DNA of 64,000 nucleotides from an uncultured Lachnospiraceae bacterium (GTDB lineage Bacteria > Bacillota > Clostridia > Lachnospirales > Lachnospiraceae), in NCBI GenBank assembly GCA_949840805.1, contig CATKXR010000013.1, forward strand, positions 24,370 to 88,369, written 5' to 3'. Positions 18,411 through 27,053 of the stretch are shown here, piece by piece (within the stretch, counting starts at the first letter, position 1; each line of letters starts with the position of its first letter). Position numbers and translations under genes: made by a program. The notes beneath the pieces are model-generated. The model saw only the letters and a program-made list of their open reading frames with translations, was not told the origin of the DNA and made no database searches.

Positions 18411-19424
18411 ATGGGTGAGACCAGAGAGCGGGTCACAAGGGCAGACGTGGCAAAGCTGGCAGGAGTCAGTGAGACGATTGTGTCTTATGTGATCAACAAC
18501 AACCGTTATGTGGCTAAGGAAAAGCGGCAGAGGGTGGAGGAGGCAGTCCGGCTTTTGAATTACCGTCCTAACAATGTGGCGCGTGCCCTGAAGGGAAAGC
18601 GGAGCAATCAGATCATTTTCATTGCCGACCATATTACCAATGAGTATTTCAGCAGCATCGTCAGTGAGATGGACAAGTATGCTTATGATTCCGGCTATTT
18701 GATTTCCCTGTGTTCCAACCGGAACACGCCGGAGTTCATTTCCCAGGTGATCAGCCGTCAGTTTGACGGGATTATTGTCAGTTCCGCCAGCTTTCCCACG
18801 GAATATGTGGAACAGTTCAGCCAGGCGGGGATCCCGGTGGTAGTGTTCAGGCGATGGAGGCATCAGAAGACGTTAGCGCATGTGGCTTATCTGGGTACAG
18901 GGCTGTACACAGGGGCAAGAGAAGCGGTCAGGCATCTCATTCAAAAAGGATGCCAAAATGTGGTGTATGTGGACCGGATCAGCGCCAGAGGCCACGTCAG
19001 CCCCCCGGATGATATGCGTTTCGGCGGTTTTGTAGATGAGATGGAAGCGAACGGATTTTCCGTGGGGCCTGACAACATTGTCTGCGGATGCCGCAGCCAG
19101 GAAGAATTGGCGGAGGAGGTCAAAAGACGGCTTCGGACCGGTTCCCGGGTGGACGGGATCTTTGGAAGGAATGACATGCTTGCCTGCATTGCCATGACCG
19201 CGGCGGTACAGACCGGTATTCAGGTGCCGGGGCAGTTAAAGGTGATCGGTTTTGATGATTCCAGTATCAGCCGTCTGATTACTCCCGGCCTTTCGACGAT
19301 TCAGATGAAAAAGAATGAGATCGCCGGGGCGGCCATTGATATGCTGACGCAGATGATTGCCGGCAGGCAGCCGGAGGACAGGAATTTTGAGACATTGCTG
19401 ATCGAAAGGGAGAGCACAAAATAA
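18411..19424 (+). CDS. LacI-family transcriptional regulator
   Basis: A protein of 337 residues. The N-terminal helix-turn-helix reads TRADVAKLAGVSETIVSYVI, followed by the hinge stretch LNYRPNNVARALKGKRSNQI. The rest is a periplasmic-binding-like effector domain (IVSSASFPTEY, GIFGRNDMLACIAMTAAVQT, VIGFDDSSISRLITPGLSTI). GTG at 18381 lies inside the operator and is rejected; the ATG at 18411 has AGGAG upstream. Three near-identical palindromes with a central CG, in front of this gene, the isomerase and the ABC binding protein, are its likely targets. The inducer is presumably the sugar or a phosphorylated intermediate. Confidence 0.93.
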   Translation: MGETRERVTRADVAKLAGVSETIVSYVINNNRYVAKEKRQRVEEAVRLLNYRPNNVARALKGKRSNQIIFIADHITNEYFSSIVSEMDKYAYDSGYLISLCSNRNTPEFISQVISRQFDGIIVSSASFPTEYVEQFSQAGIPVVVFRRWRHQKTLAHVAYLGTGLYTGAREAVRHLIQKGCQNVVYVDRISARGHVSPPDDMRFGGFVDEMEANGFSVGPDNIVCGCRSQEELAEEVKRRLRTGSRVDGIFGRNDMLACIAMTAAVQTGIQVPGQLKVIGFDDSSISRLITPGLSTIQMKKNEIAGAAIDMLTQMIAGRQPEDRNFETLLIERESTK

Positions 19425-19501
19425 CCGTTTTTTCTGCTCGGAATGGTGGGATCAGAAAAGTATTGTGAGCACGGATCTTGGTGCTCCTTCCCTTTTCGAC
19501 A

Positions 19502-19521
19502 ATATACACACGAGTGTACAC
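19502..19521 (+). promoter_or_regulatory. LacI-type operator, copy 3
   Basis: ATATACACAC/GAGTGTACAC, centred on C19511/G19512. It lies 58 bp before the ATG of the ABC binding-protein gene. The left half is identical to copy 1 and most of the right half to copy 2. A weak hairpin (GAGCAC 19467-19472, GTGCTC 19481-19486) just upstream may end the lacI transcript. Confidence 0.7.
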
Positions 19522-19578
19522 ATTCACAGGCATTCTGTGAAAAATAAGAAAACAATAAAAAGAGAGGAAGGTAATATT

Positions 19579-20937
19579 ATGAGAAAACAGACATTGGCAT
19601 TGGCAATGGCAGCGCTTATGGGTCTTACCACGGCATGTTCCGGAGGAGGAGGACAGGGGAGCCAGACTACGGCAGCCCCGGCTCAGGCAGCAGACGCGGC
19701 AAAAGGGGCGGAAAGTGAGACAAAAGCGCCTGCAGATGCGGAGATCACGGAGCCGGTCACGATCAAGTTTGCTAACTATGCGGTTTTAGAGGCGGGATAT
19801 GATGTGTACTGGAACCAGCTTCTGGAGGAGTTTGCGGCAGAAAATCCGAATATCACCGTAGAGCTGGTGACGGCTCCTTACGGGGAGATTGTAAATACCG
19901 TCATCAATATGGCAGGCGGCGGGGATATGGTAGATTTGATGTACGGAGAACTGGACTGGATTCCCACTATGGTGGAAGCGGGGATGGCAGCGCCGGCGGC
20001 AGACGTGTTAAGCCCGGAGCTGATGGAGGACATTTACCCCAGCATTTTGGAGGCCTGTTCCATCGATGGCGTGGCCTATGGAGTTCCCATGTATGTGTCC
20101 CCGTTCCTGATGTATTACAACAAGGATTTGTTTGAGAAGGCCGGATTGGATCCGGAAGCTCCGCCAACTACATATGACGAGATGCTGGAGATAGCCCCCA
20201 AGCTTGCGGCATTGACTACGGATGACGGCAACAAGGTGTATGCTTTTGGCCTGACCACGGCATCGGTTCCGGTATCCGGCGCGTGCCTGACTTCCTCAAT
20301 CCACAATTTTGGCGGGACCGTCCTGGATGGAGACGGAAACCTGGCAGTGGACCAGGGCTTTAAGGATGCGGTAGCCATGTGGAAGACTCTTCATGAAAAA
20401 GGCTATAATCCGGAAAACAGCAAATTGAAAGATCTGAGAAATCTTTTTGCATTAGGGCAGCTTGCTATGTACTACGACCAGTCCTGGGGATTTAACGGCG
20501 TGAAGTCTATTAATCCGGATGCCGCTGATTTTATTGCATCGGCTCCTCCTCTTGCAGGCGGAAGCGGAAGCGGTGAGTCTGTGCTGCAGGCAGGAACCCT
20601 GATGGTAATGAATAATGACGATGCCAGAAAAGCGGCCACGGCAAAACTTGTAGATTATATTCTGTCGGAAAAGAAAATTTCAGAATATTTTGAGACGGTA
20701 ACTCCCGCGTATCCCTCCAGGCAGTCTATGGAGGGACTGGCAGTGGTGAAGGATTCGGCGCTTTTGGCAGGAGCCGCAGGTTCCGTGGGCAATGTGAAGC
20801 CGGTCACTTTTATCCCTACCCTGTCAGATCTGAACCTGGAGCTTTGCACTCTGGCCCAGGCCGTTACTTTGAGCGGTAAGGATGTGGATACCGCGGTTGC
20901 GGAGTTTGAAGCGGCTGCAGCGAATGTGATTCAATAG
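19579..20937 (+). CDS. Sugar ABC transporter substrate-binding lipoprotein
   Basis: A protein of 452 residues. The signal peptide MRKQTLALAMAALMGLTTAC ends in a lipobox, so the mature protein should be tethered to the membrane by Cys20. An Ala/Gly/Ser/Thr-rich linker follows, then a family 1 solute-binding fold (LLEEFAAENPNITVELVTAP, YGVPMYVSPFLMYYNKDLFE, WGFNG). It captures a sugar or oligosaccharide for the two permeases that follow. A start at 19465 is in frame, but AGAGAGGAAGG before the ATG at 19579 and the signal peptide decide the start. It is preceded by a LacI-type operator. Confidence 0.92.
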   Translation: MRKQTLALAMAALMGLTTACSGGGGQGSQTTAAPAQAADAAKGAESETKAPADAEITEPVTIKFANYAVLEAGYDVYWNQLLEEFAAENPNITVELVTAPYGEIVNTVINMAGGGDMVDLMYGELDWIPTMVEAGMAAPAADVLSPELMEDIYPSILEACSIDGVAYGVPMYVSPFLMYYNKDLFEKAGLDPEAPPTTYDEMLEIAPKLAALTTDDGNKVYAFGLTTASVPVSGACLTSSIHNFGGTVLDGDGNLAVDQGFKDAVAMWKTLHEKGYNPENSKLKDLRNLFALGQLAMYYDQSWGFNGVKSINPDAADFIASAPPLAGGSGSGESVLQAGTLMVMNNDDARKAATAKLVDYILSEKKISEYFETVTPAYPSRQSMEGLAVVKDSALLAGAAGSVGNVKPVTFIPTLSDLNLELCTLAQAVTLSGKDVDTAVAEFEAAAANVIQ

Positions 20938-20970
20938 GATAGTTAAACAGGAAAGGATGACTGGTGTACT

Positions 20971-21900
20971 ATGGGAAAAAATGTACAGGTAAGAGTCCCC
21001 ATGACTGCCAGAGAACGGAATGATCGGATCTTTGCGGGAGCATTATTGCTCCCGTCCGTTCTGATAACGGTTATTTTTATTCTGGTTCCGGTGGCGGATT
21101 CGGTGGTGAAAAGCTTTCTGGACTTTAAAGTGAAGAATATTATTTCCGGTACGCCGGGAAGCTGGAATAATTTTGAGAATTATATCAAGCTTTTTAACAG
21201 CGGCAGGCTGGGAATGGCAGTGATGCATACCCTGACGTTTGTGGCGGCAGTGGTGATCGCCCAGTTTATATTGGGTATGATATTGGCGCTGATCCTCAAT
21301 TCGGATATCCGTTTTACCCGGTTTGTCCGCAGCATCATGATGGCGCCCTGGGTGGTGCCTACGATCATATCGGGCCTGATCTGGATGTGGATGTATCAGC
21401 CTCAGTATGGTTTGCTGAAGTTTCTGGCAGGGGTTTTCAGCGGCGGCAGAGTGACGGATTTTGCAATTTTAAATGATCCCAATACGGCGCTTTTGGGAAT
21501 CACCATAGCGGCTCTTTGGAAGCAGATCCCTTTAACGACACTTCTTTTGGTGTCAGGGCTTACCAACGTATCCACAGATCTTTTGGAGGCGGCTACCATT
21601 GATGGGGCAAACGGGGTGGAAAGGTTTCTCTATATTACGATTCCCAGTATTATGAGTGTGATCAAGATCACGGTGTCCATGGCAATTATTGAGAATTTCA
21701 AACAGTTTCCGCTGTTCTGGACCATGACCGGCGGAGGCCCGGACAATGCCACCACTACTTTGGCCATTTTGAGTTACCGGGAGGCATTTGTCTCCAACAA
21801 CTTAGGCAGCGGCGCGGCAGTGACCACCGTATGGATGCTTCTGATGATTGTGGTAGTGTTTGTATACAATCATGTGTTTAAAGATGTGGAAATGAGTTAG
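20971..21900 (+). CDS. Sugar ABC transporter permease 1 (MalF/UgpA-like)
   Basis: A protein of 309 residues with six hydrophobic segments. The permease signature that docks the ATPase is LLEAATIDGANGVERFLYITIPSI. The N-terminal cytosolic tail is short (MGKNVQVRVPMTARERNDR). It follows the binding-protein gene by 33 bp and precedes the second permease by 9 bp. No ATPase gene is in this cluster, so a shared MsmK-type ATPase encoded elsewhere probably powers the importer, as is common for this family in Firmicutes. Confidence 0.92.
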   Translation: MGKNVQVRVPMTARERNDRIFAGALLLPSVLITVIFILVPVADSVVKSFLDFKVKNIISGTPGSWNNFENYIKLFNSGRLGMAVMHTLTFVAAVVIAQFILGMILALILNSDIRFTRFVRSIMMAPWVVPTIISGLIWMWMYQPQYGLLKFLAGVFSGGRVTDFAILNDPNTALLGITIAALWKQIPLTTLLLVSGLTNVSTDLLEAATIDGANGVERFLYITIPSIMSVIKITVSMAIIENFKQFPLFWTMTGGGPDNATTTLAILSYREAFVSNNLGSGAAVTTVWMLLMIVVVFVYNHVFKDVEMS

Positions 21901-21909
21901 GAGGCGGCT

Positions 21910-22755
21910 ATGGGAGCTAAAGGAAAAAAGAAAATATGGATCCTTGCAGAATATGGGATCCTGGCTGTTATTCTGCTGTTTTTAATGTTTCCTCTCTACT
22001 GGGTGTTAATGACCTCCTTTAAGACCAACATGGAAGCTTATCGTTTTCCGCCAACCATGGTGCCGGAGGCCCCTAATATAAACAGTTATATTTCCCTGTT
22101 TACGGAGGATAACTTTTTCTTCATTTATTATAAGAACAACTTTATTGTATCGGGAATTACGGCGGGCATTACCCTGATTCTGGCTATAATGTCCGGTTAT
22201 GCATTATCTCGTTTTAAGATCCGGTGGAACAAATGGATCGTGGCGGCATTTTTGTCGGCGCAGATGTTTCCCATTGTCAGCAGGATGATTTCCCTGTATG
22301 ATTTGCTGGGAAAAATTCATTTGATCAACACCCGGGCAGGACTGATCCTGGCGCTGACAGCGGCAATGCTGCCTTTTACCATTACTCTGATGGCCAGTTT
22401 TTTTGACGGGATTCCCAGGGAGCTGGAAGAAGCGGCCATTGTGGACGGGGCAGGAAGGATTCAGACTTTGTTTCAGATCGTCATGCCGCTTGTGAAGTCC
22501 GGTATGGTGGCAGTGGGAATCTATGCATTCCTGATGACCTGGGATGATTACCTGCATGCCGTCACCCTGATTCAGAATGACAGCCTGCGGACGTTATCTG
22601 CAGGTGTGGCTTTGCGGTATCTGGGAGAATTGTCTTATGACTGGTCCAAGGTCAACACGATTTCCGTAGTGGGAATCCTTCCGATCATGTTTTTGTTCTT
22701 TTTCTTCCAGAAGTACATGGTAAAGGGTCTGGTGGCAGGCGCGGTGAAGGGATAA
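21910..22755 (+). CDS. Sugar ABC transporter permease 2 (MalG/UgpE-like)
   Basis: A protein of 281 residues with six hydrophobic segments. N-terminal MFPLYWVLMTSFKTNMEAY and the docking loop ELEEAAIVDGAGRIQTLFQIVMP are typical of the second permease of carbohydrate uptake family 1. TAGGAGGC overlaps the stop codon of permease 1 and serves the ATG at 21910, so the two are translated together. It forms the membrane channel with permease 1. Confidence 0.93.
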   Translation: MGAKGKKKIWILAEYGILAVILLFLMFPLYWVLMTSFKTNMEAYRFPPTMVPEAPNINSYISLFTEDNFFFIYYKNNFIVSGITAGITLILAIMSGYALSRFKIRWNKWIVAAFLSAQMFPIVSRMISLYDLLGKIHLINTRAGLILALTAAMLPFTITLMASFFDGIPRELEEAAIVDGAGRIQTLFQIVMPLVKSGMVAVGIYAFLMTWDDYLHAVTLIQNDSLRTLSAGVALRYLGELSYDWSKVNTISVVGILPIMFLFFFFQKYMVKGLVAGAVKG

Positions 22756-22855
22756 AAAGAATTAGAAAATGCGCAGCAGCTAAGGAATATACGGCAGATC
22801 CGGAGCGGATCATGGACCGCAAAGAAAAGCTGATGCAAATAATAAGGGGGATAAT

Positions 22856-23713
22856 ATGCTGTCAACAAGTAAAGAAATGCTTATGGAAGCGGCAAACGGC
22901 GGTTATGCGGTGCCGGCTATCAATACCCAGGGTGGGAATTATGATATTATATGGGCCATCTGTAAAGCGGCGGAGGATTTGGGGTCTCCGGTAATGCTGG
23001 CACATTATGTAAATACAGGAGCCTATTCCGGCCACGACTGGTTTGTGAACGTATGTAAATGGTGTGCAGAAAAGGTATCCGTACCGGTGGCAATCCATCT
23101 GGACCATGGGGACGGGTTTGCAATTTGTATGGAGGCCCTGAAGCTGGGATTTACTTCCTTGATGATTGACGGGTCTGCAAAGCCTGTTGAGGAGAATGCC
23201 AGGATGACCAACGAAGTCCTGAAGGTGGCAAGGTGTTTTGGCGTGCCTGTGGAGGCGGAGGTGGGAGAACTGCTGCGCCTGGACAATATGGGTGCGGTCA
23301 TGGAGAATAAAAATATTGTGGACCCGGAAGAGGTGCGCAGGTTCCTCGGGCTGTGCCAGCCGGATTCGCTGGCAATCGGGATTGGAAATGCCCATGGATA
23401 TTATAAGGGAGAGCCGGATATCCATCTGGAAATTTTAGAAGAGGTAAGGAAGTTTACCGATATTCCTCTGGTGCTTCACGGATGTACGGGAATGAAGGAT
23501 GAGATTATCCGGGAAGCAATCCGGATGGGAGTGGCGAAGATCAATTTCGGGACGGAAATCCGATATAAATATGTGGAACATTATGAGGAAGGATTAAGGA
23601 CAATGGAGCATCAGGGACATTCGTGGAAGCTGTCCCAGTATGCCAATGAGCGGCTTCAGGAGGATGTGAGGAAGATCATACGGCTGGCAGGATCAGAGGG
23701 AAAAGCCCGGTAG
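22856..23713 (+). CDS. Class II ketose-bisphosphate aldolase (GatY/KbaY/FbaA-like)
   Basis: A zinc-dependent aldolase of 285 residues that should split a ketose phosphate into two three-carbon units or a variant of these. Motifs include the zinc site HLDHGD, SLMIDGSAKPVEEN, EAEVGEL, GIGNAHGYYKG and LHGCTGM, where most relatives have LHGGSG. GVAKINFGTEI is the phosphate-binding strand. The ATG at 22856 follows AAGGGGG. It sits 100 bp after the ABC permeases and 32 bp before the SIS gene, so it probably acts on the product of the isomerase pathway. Which sugar is unknown. Confidence 0.88.
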   Translation: MLSTSKEMLMEAANGGYAVPAINTQGGNYDIIWAICKAAEDLGSPVMLAHYVNTGAYSGHDWFVNVCKWCAEKVSVPVAIHLDHGDGFAICMEALKLGFTSLMIDGSAKPVEENARMTNEVLKVARCFGVPVEAEVGELLRLDNMGAVMENKNIVDPEEVRRFLGLCQPDSLAIGIGNAHGYYKGEPDIHLEILEEVRKFTDIPLVLHGCTGMKDEIIREAIRMGVAKINFGTEIRYKYVEHYEEGLRTMEHQGHSWKLSQYANERLQEDVRKIIRLAGSEGKAR

Positions 23714-23745
23714 GAAAAAATGGAAGCGAAAAAAGGAGGCAAGTG

Positions 23746-24801
23746 ATGAAGAATAGCGAATTAACTTACAGGGAGATGTACGGACAACCAGAATCTTTTC
23801 AGGCGATCAACGATTCTCTGGAAGATATTTTTAAAGTGCTGGACAAGGTATTTGCGGAAGATTACGACGAGCTGATTTTTACCGGATGCGGGACGTCTCT
23901 GTATCTGGCTCAGGCTTCGGCCCACGCTTTTGCAAGCGCCACAGGGACTCCGGCCAAGGGGATGTGCTGTTCGGAATTGTATTATTTCCCGGAAACTTAT
24001 GTGGGAAAGGGCCGGAAGGTGCTGGTACTGCCGATTACCAGGAAAAGCTATACTACGGAAGTGAGGATGGCCATTGACAAGGTCAGGAGTTTTGAAGGGG
24101 TGAAGACCCTGGCCATCACCTGTGACCCGGACAGCGCCGCTTATAATGATTTTATGATCTTGTCTCCGGAGACGGCGGAGGACAGCGTGATCATGACCAG
24201 ATCCTTTACCAGCATGGTATATCTGGCGGTAATCCTCGCGTTTTATGCTGGAGGCCATTGGGAAAAAATCGAGGCTATGAAAGAGTACAGGAAGGAATCA
24301 GAAGAATTTTTAAAGGCTGCTGACCATATGGCGAAACGGATCGTGGGAGAGCATCCGGAGCTGAATCTTTTTATCACTTTGGGACAGGGAATCAATTATG
24401 GGATTGCCAATGAGTGTATGAATAAGATGAAAGAGATGAGCCTTAGCAATTCGGAAGCCTATTATACTCTGGAATACCGCCATGGACCGATGAGCCTGGT
24501 GGATGACAGGACCATGATCATTTTGCTGGGAAACGAGGATACGGTGGACGGAGATAAAAAGCTCTTGGAGGAGATGAAGCGCTATGGAGCGGTGATACTG
24601 GCGGCAGGGGCAAAGGCCGGGCAGTGTTATGGAGCGGCAGATTATACTTTGGAGCTGGATTATGGGTATGACAGCCTGCAGAAGGCAGCTATGATCGGGT
24701 TTATCGGGCAGATGATGGGATATTATCTGGCAGAGGCAAAGGGCCTGAATGCAGATACGCCCAGGCATTTGTCCCAGGCTATTGTGATTGAAGGGGAGTA
24801 G
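23746..24801 (+). CDS. Double-SIS-domain sugar-phosphate isomerase/deaminase (GlmS/FrlB/AgaS-like)
   Basis: A cytosolic protein of 351 residues with two SIS domains. The first has FTGCGTSLYLAQASAHAF and the second FITLGQGINYGIANECM. SEAYYTLEYRHGPMSLVDD and the C-terminal GLNADTPRHLSQAIVIE match the isomerase half of GlmS and its relatives. The glutaminase domain is absent. Such proteins act on fructosamine- or amino-sugar phosphates. ATG at 23746 is chosen over the GTG three bases earlier because of spacing from AAAGGAGG. It is the last gene of the sugar locus and hints at an amino-bearing sugar, which is inference. Confidence 0.82.
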   Translation: MKNSELTYREMYGQPESFQAINDSLEDIFKVLDKVFAEDYDELIFTGCGTSLYLAQASAHAFASATGTPAKGMCCSELYYFPETYVGKGRKVLVLPITRKSYTTEVRMAIDKVRSFEGVKTLAITCDPDSAAYNDFMILSPETAEDSVIMTRSFTSMVYLAVILAFYAGGHWEKIEAMKEYRKESEEFLKAADHMAKRIVGEHPELNLFITLGQGINYGIANECMNKMKEMSLSNSEAYYTLEYRHGPMSLVDDRTMIILLGNEDTVDGDKKLLEEMKRYGAVILAAGAKAGQCYGAADYTLELDYGYDSLQKAAMIGFIGQMMGYYLAEAKGLNADTPRHLSQAIVIEGE

Positions 24802-24820
24802 GGCAGCCGGATGAGATCCC

Positions 24821-24848
24821 TTGCATTGGGACGGTAATATGGTATGAT
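24821..24848 (+). promoter_or_regulatory. Promoter of the 45-residue gene
   Basis: TTGCAT (24821-24826), 16 bp, TATGAT (24843-24848), 62 bp before the ATG at 24911. Confidence 0.5.
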
Positions 24849-24910
24849 AATATTGTCGAGAGACAAATCGCCGGGCAAGCGGAGAAAGGGGAACTACAGA
24901 GGATTTGAAT

Positions 24911-25048
24911 ATGACAGAAGTCGCAAGATTGTTATTGGGGCTAAGAGCGGCCGGATGGAGTGAAAAAGAGATTAATGATTTTATCCTTTATATTGAATCG
25001 GGAGAGGAGCAGTATAAACCAAAGCCGAGAAAGGAAAAGGATGAGTAA
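24911..25048 (+). CDS. Small conserved-looking protein, 45 residues
   Basis: Begins MTEVARLLLGLRAAGWSEKE, continues with INDFILYIESGEE and ends in a Lys-rich tail. It reads as a helix-turn-helix-sized helical protein. AGAGGA lies eight bases before the ATG and a promoter-like pair lies upstream. I do not know a function, but the pattern of a conserved-looking Trp and an acidic C-terminal helix is that of a real protein, not noise. It stands alone between the SIS gene and the convergent ABC operon. Confidence 0.6.
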   Translation: MTEVARLLLGLRAAGWSEKEINDFILYIESGEEQYKPKPRKEKDE

Positions 25049-25119
25049 TTCGGCATGGGAGAACAGGACAGGCAGTGAACTTGCCATAGCTGCCTTATGG
25101 AGCACAATGAGAATCCGGC

Positions 25120-25142
25120 AAAATGCATCTGCAGTGCATTTT
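25120..25142. terminator. Short hairpin between convergent units
   Basis: AAAATGCA (25120-25127) and TGCATTTT (25135-25142) form an 8-bp stem with a 7-nt loop. A/T-rich ends could terminate in either direction. It is weak compared with others in the window. Confidence 0.45.
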
Positions 25143-25171
25143 ACCGGGTTTTCATTGTACATTAGAAATGT

Positions 25172-25918
25172 TTAGCGGGATTTTTCCAGATGGGCCAAAA
25201 TCTGGCGTTTATATTCCAGGAACTGCCCGGAAAGGGAAAATTCTTTTTTTCTTGGCCTTGGTTCTTCGATCACGATTTCCTTCGTGACAGTTCCCGGTTT
25301 TCCTGTCAGCAGGTAGATACGGTCAGACAAAAGAACTGCCTCATCGATGTCGTGGGTGACAAACAGGGTGGAGAGACGGATTTCTTCCATTACCTGCAGA
25401 TACCAATCATGGACGCTGCTTTTGGTCAGCATATCCAGGGCGGAAAACGGCTCGTCCAGCAAGGCGACTCTCTCGGAAAACAGATAAGTCCGCAGAAGGG
25501 CGGCTCTCTGTCTCATTCCGCCTGATAACTGGGCCGGATATTTTTTCTGTGTCCCCTCAAGCCCGAATTGTTTAAAATACGAGGATGCTTTTTGTCTTGC
25601 TTCTGTTTTCTTCATGCCCTTGATCAAAAGAGGAAGGATCACATTATCCAGGGTGGTGCGGTAAGGCAGGAGCAGGTCTTTTTGAAGCATGTAGCTGACC
25701 TGTCCCGGACTGCCTGTAATATCAACGCCGTCTAAGAAGACTTTCCCCTCGTCAGGCTGGCTCAAACCGGCAATAATATTAAATAAGGTGGTTTTTCCTC
25801 CTCCGCTGACACCCAGAAGGGAGACAAGCTCCCTCTCTTTAAGTTCCAGGGAAACCTGCCGGATGACGGCCTGCCCGTCAAAAGATTTGGTGATGCCTTC
25901 TGTTTTAAGAACAATCAT
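25172..25918 (-). CDS. ABC transporter ATPase of the thiamine-precursor importer (ThiZ-like)
   Basis: A nucleotide-binding subunit of 248 residues. Walker A is GVSGGGKTT, the signature motif is LSGGMRQRAALLRTYL, Walker B is RVALLDEPFSALD, and the switch His is in TLFVTHDIDEA. The family is the nitrate/taurine/pyrimidine type. It is the last gene of the riboswitch-controlled minus-strand operon, 9 bp after the binding-protein gene, and should energise uptake of a thiamine precursor. Confidence 0.92.
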   Translation of the reverse strand: MIVLKTEGITKSFDGQAVIRQVSLELKERELVSLLGVSGGGKTTLFNIIAGLSQPDEGKVFLDGVDITGSPGQVSYMLQKDLLLPYRTTLDNVILPLLIKGMKKTEARQKASSYFKQFGLEGTQKKYPAQLSGGMRQRAALLRTYLFSERVALLDEPFSALDMLTKSSVHDWYLQVMEEIRLSTLFVTHDIDEAVLLSDRIYLLTGKPGTVTKEIVIEEPRPRKKEFSLSGQFLEYKRQILAHLEKSR

Positions 25919-25927
25919 AAGCTCTCC

Positions 25928-27016
25928 CTATTTTTCCTGTTGTGGCAGATAATCATTAGTAAAGCCGATATTTTCCGGAAGCGCTGGATCGGAAAGTCCG
26001 TTTTCGTTGAGCCAGGAATAAAAACCGTTCCAGCGCCGGGGATCCATATAGCCCCATGTGGGGGAGTCTGCCAGGTATCGGGGCGAAAGATATTGCTGGC
26101 TTGCCAGGGCAAGTTCCGGGTCCAATTCCGGCACGGCGCGGCACAGGATGCCGGCGGCTTCCTCCGGGTCTTTGGCAGCCTCTTCATAGCCTTTTGAAAG
26201 AGCAGACAGAAATGCCTTTGCCGTATCCGGCTCATCCTCCAGAAACCGGGTTCCCGAGATGATAACCGGGGTATAGTAGTCAAATACCGGATTTATGTCG
26301 GAAAATGCAAAATAATCGGTTTCCAGCTCTTCTAACTCTGTTTTTATGCCGGCCCAGCCGTAAAAGATCCAGATGGCGTCTACGGATTTTGTTTTCAGGG
26401 CGGAGACCTCATCCGTGACAGAGCTGGGAACGAGCTGCACTTTGCCAAAATCGCCCCCGTCGCTTTCCACCACATTTTGAAGGGTGGCCAGCTCTATCGG
26501 AGATTCCCAGGTGGCGTATTTTTTCCCTTCGAGGCCTTTGGGGGTATTCATACCTTCTCCTTTGCGGGAGACGATGCCGGAGGTGTTATGCTGCAAGACG
26601 GCAGCTACCGCCTGAATAGGAAGAGCGCTGTCGCCTGTCAGGGCGGGAGCCATGGTATCCTGGAAACTTACGCCGAACTGGGCTTTTCCGGAAGCAACCA
26701 GGATCTCGGCTCCTCCTTCCGGCGGCTGGACGACCTCCACTTCAAGGCCGGCCTCCTCAAAATATCCTTTTTCCAGGGCGACATAAAGTCCTGTATGGTT
26801 AGTGTTGGGAGTCCAGTCAAGGACAAAGGTGATTTTTTTTAATTCACCGGAGGTTTTTGGTGGAGCCTCATCGGTTTTGAGGCCGCATGCAGACAGAGAT
26901 AAAGCCGTGACAGCCGCCATGGCGGCGGCCCATGTTCTGCGTTTGAGTGAAAGACGGGCAGCCGGCCTGCCGGAGGCGGGCGTTGAAAGTTGTTTGCAGA
27001 AGAATGCCTTTTTCAT
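25928..27016 (-). CDS. NMT1/THI5-type substrate-binding lipoprotein (ThiY-like)
   Basis: A protein of 362 residues. After a long basic N-terminus, a hydrophobic stretch ends in the lipobox ALSLSAC. The mature part is a THI5-like fold: ITFVLDWTPNTNHTGLYVAL, EVEVVQPPEGG, FGVSFQDTM and DAIWIFYGWAGI. Such proteins bind HMP or N-formyl-aminomethyl pyrimidines, the thiamine pyrimidine precursors. The TPP riboswitch upstream of the operon supports this. The ATG at 27016 follows AAGGAGTC. Confidence 0.92.
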   Translation of the reverse strand: MKKAFFCKQLSTPASGRPAARLSLKRRTWAAAMAAVTALSLSACGLKTDEAPPKTSGELKKITFVLDWTPNTNHTGLYVALEKGYFEEAGLEVEVVQPPEGGAEILVASGKAQFGVSFQDTMAPALTGDSALPIQAVAAVLQHNTSGIVSRKGEGMNTPKGLEGKKYATWESPIELATLQNVVESDGGDFGKVQLVPSSVTDEVSALKTKSVDAIWIFYGWAGIKTELEELETDYFAFSDINPVFDYYTPVIISGTRFLEDEPDTAKAFLSALSKGYEEAAKDPEEAAGILCRAVPELDPELALASQQYLSPRYLADSPTWGYMDPRRWNGFYSWLNENGLSDPALPENIGFTNDYLPQQEK

Positions 27017-27053
27017 GTTTTTAGTGACTCCTTCCTGTTTGCCGGTATCTGTT

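Noticed and set aside
16963..24801. Sulfoquinovose degradation as the role of the sugar locus
   Set aside because: Isomerase and aldolase classes would be compatible, but no glycosidase, kinase, transaldolase or sulfolactaldehyde enzyme is present, so it cannot be supported.
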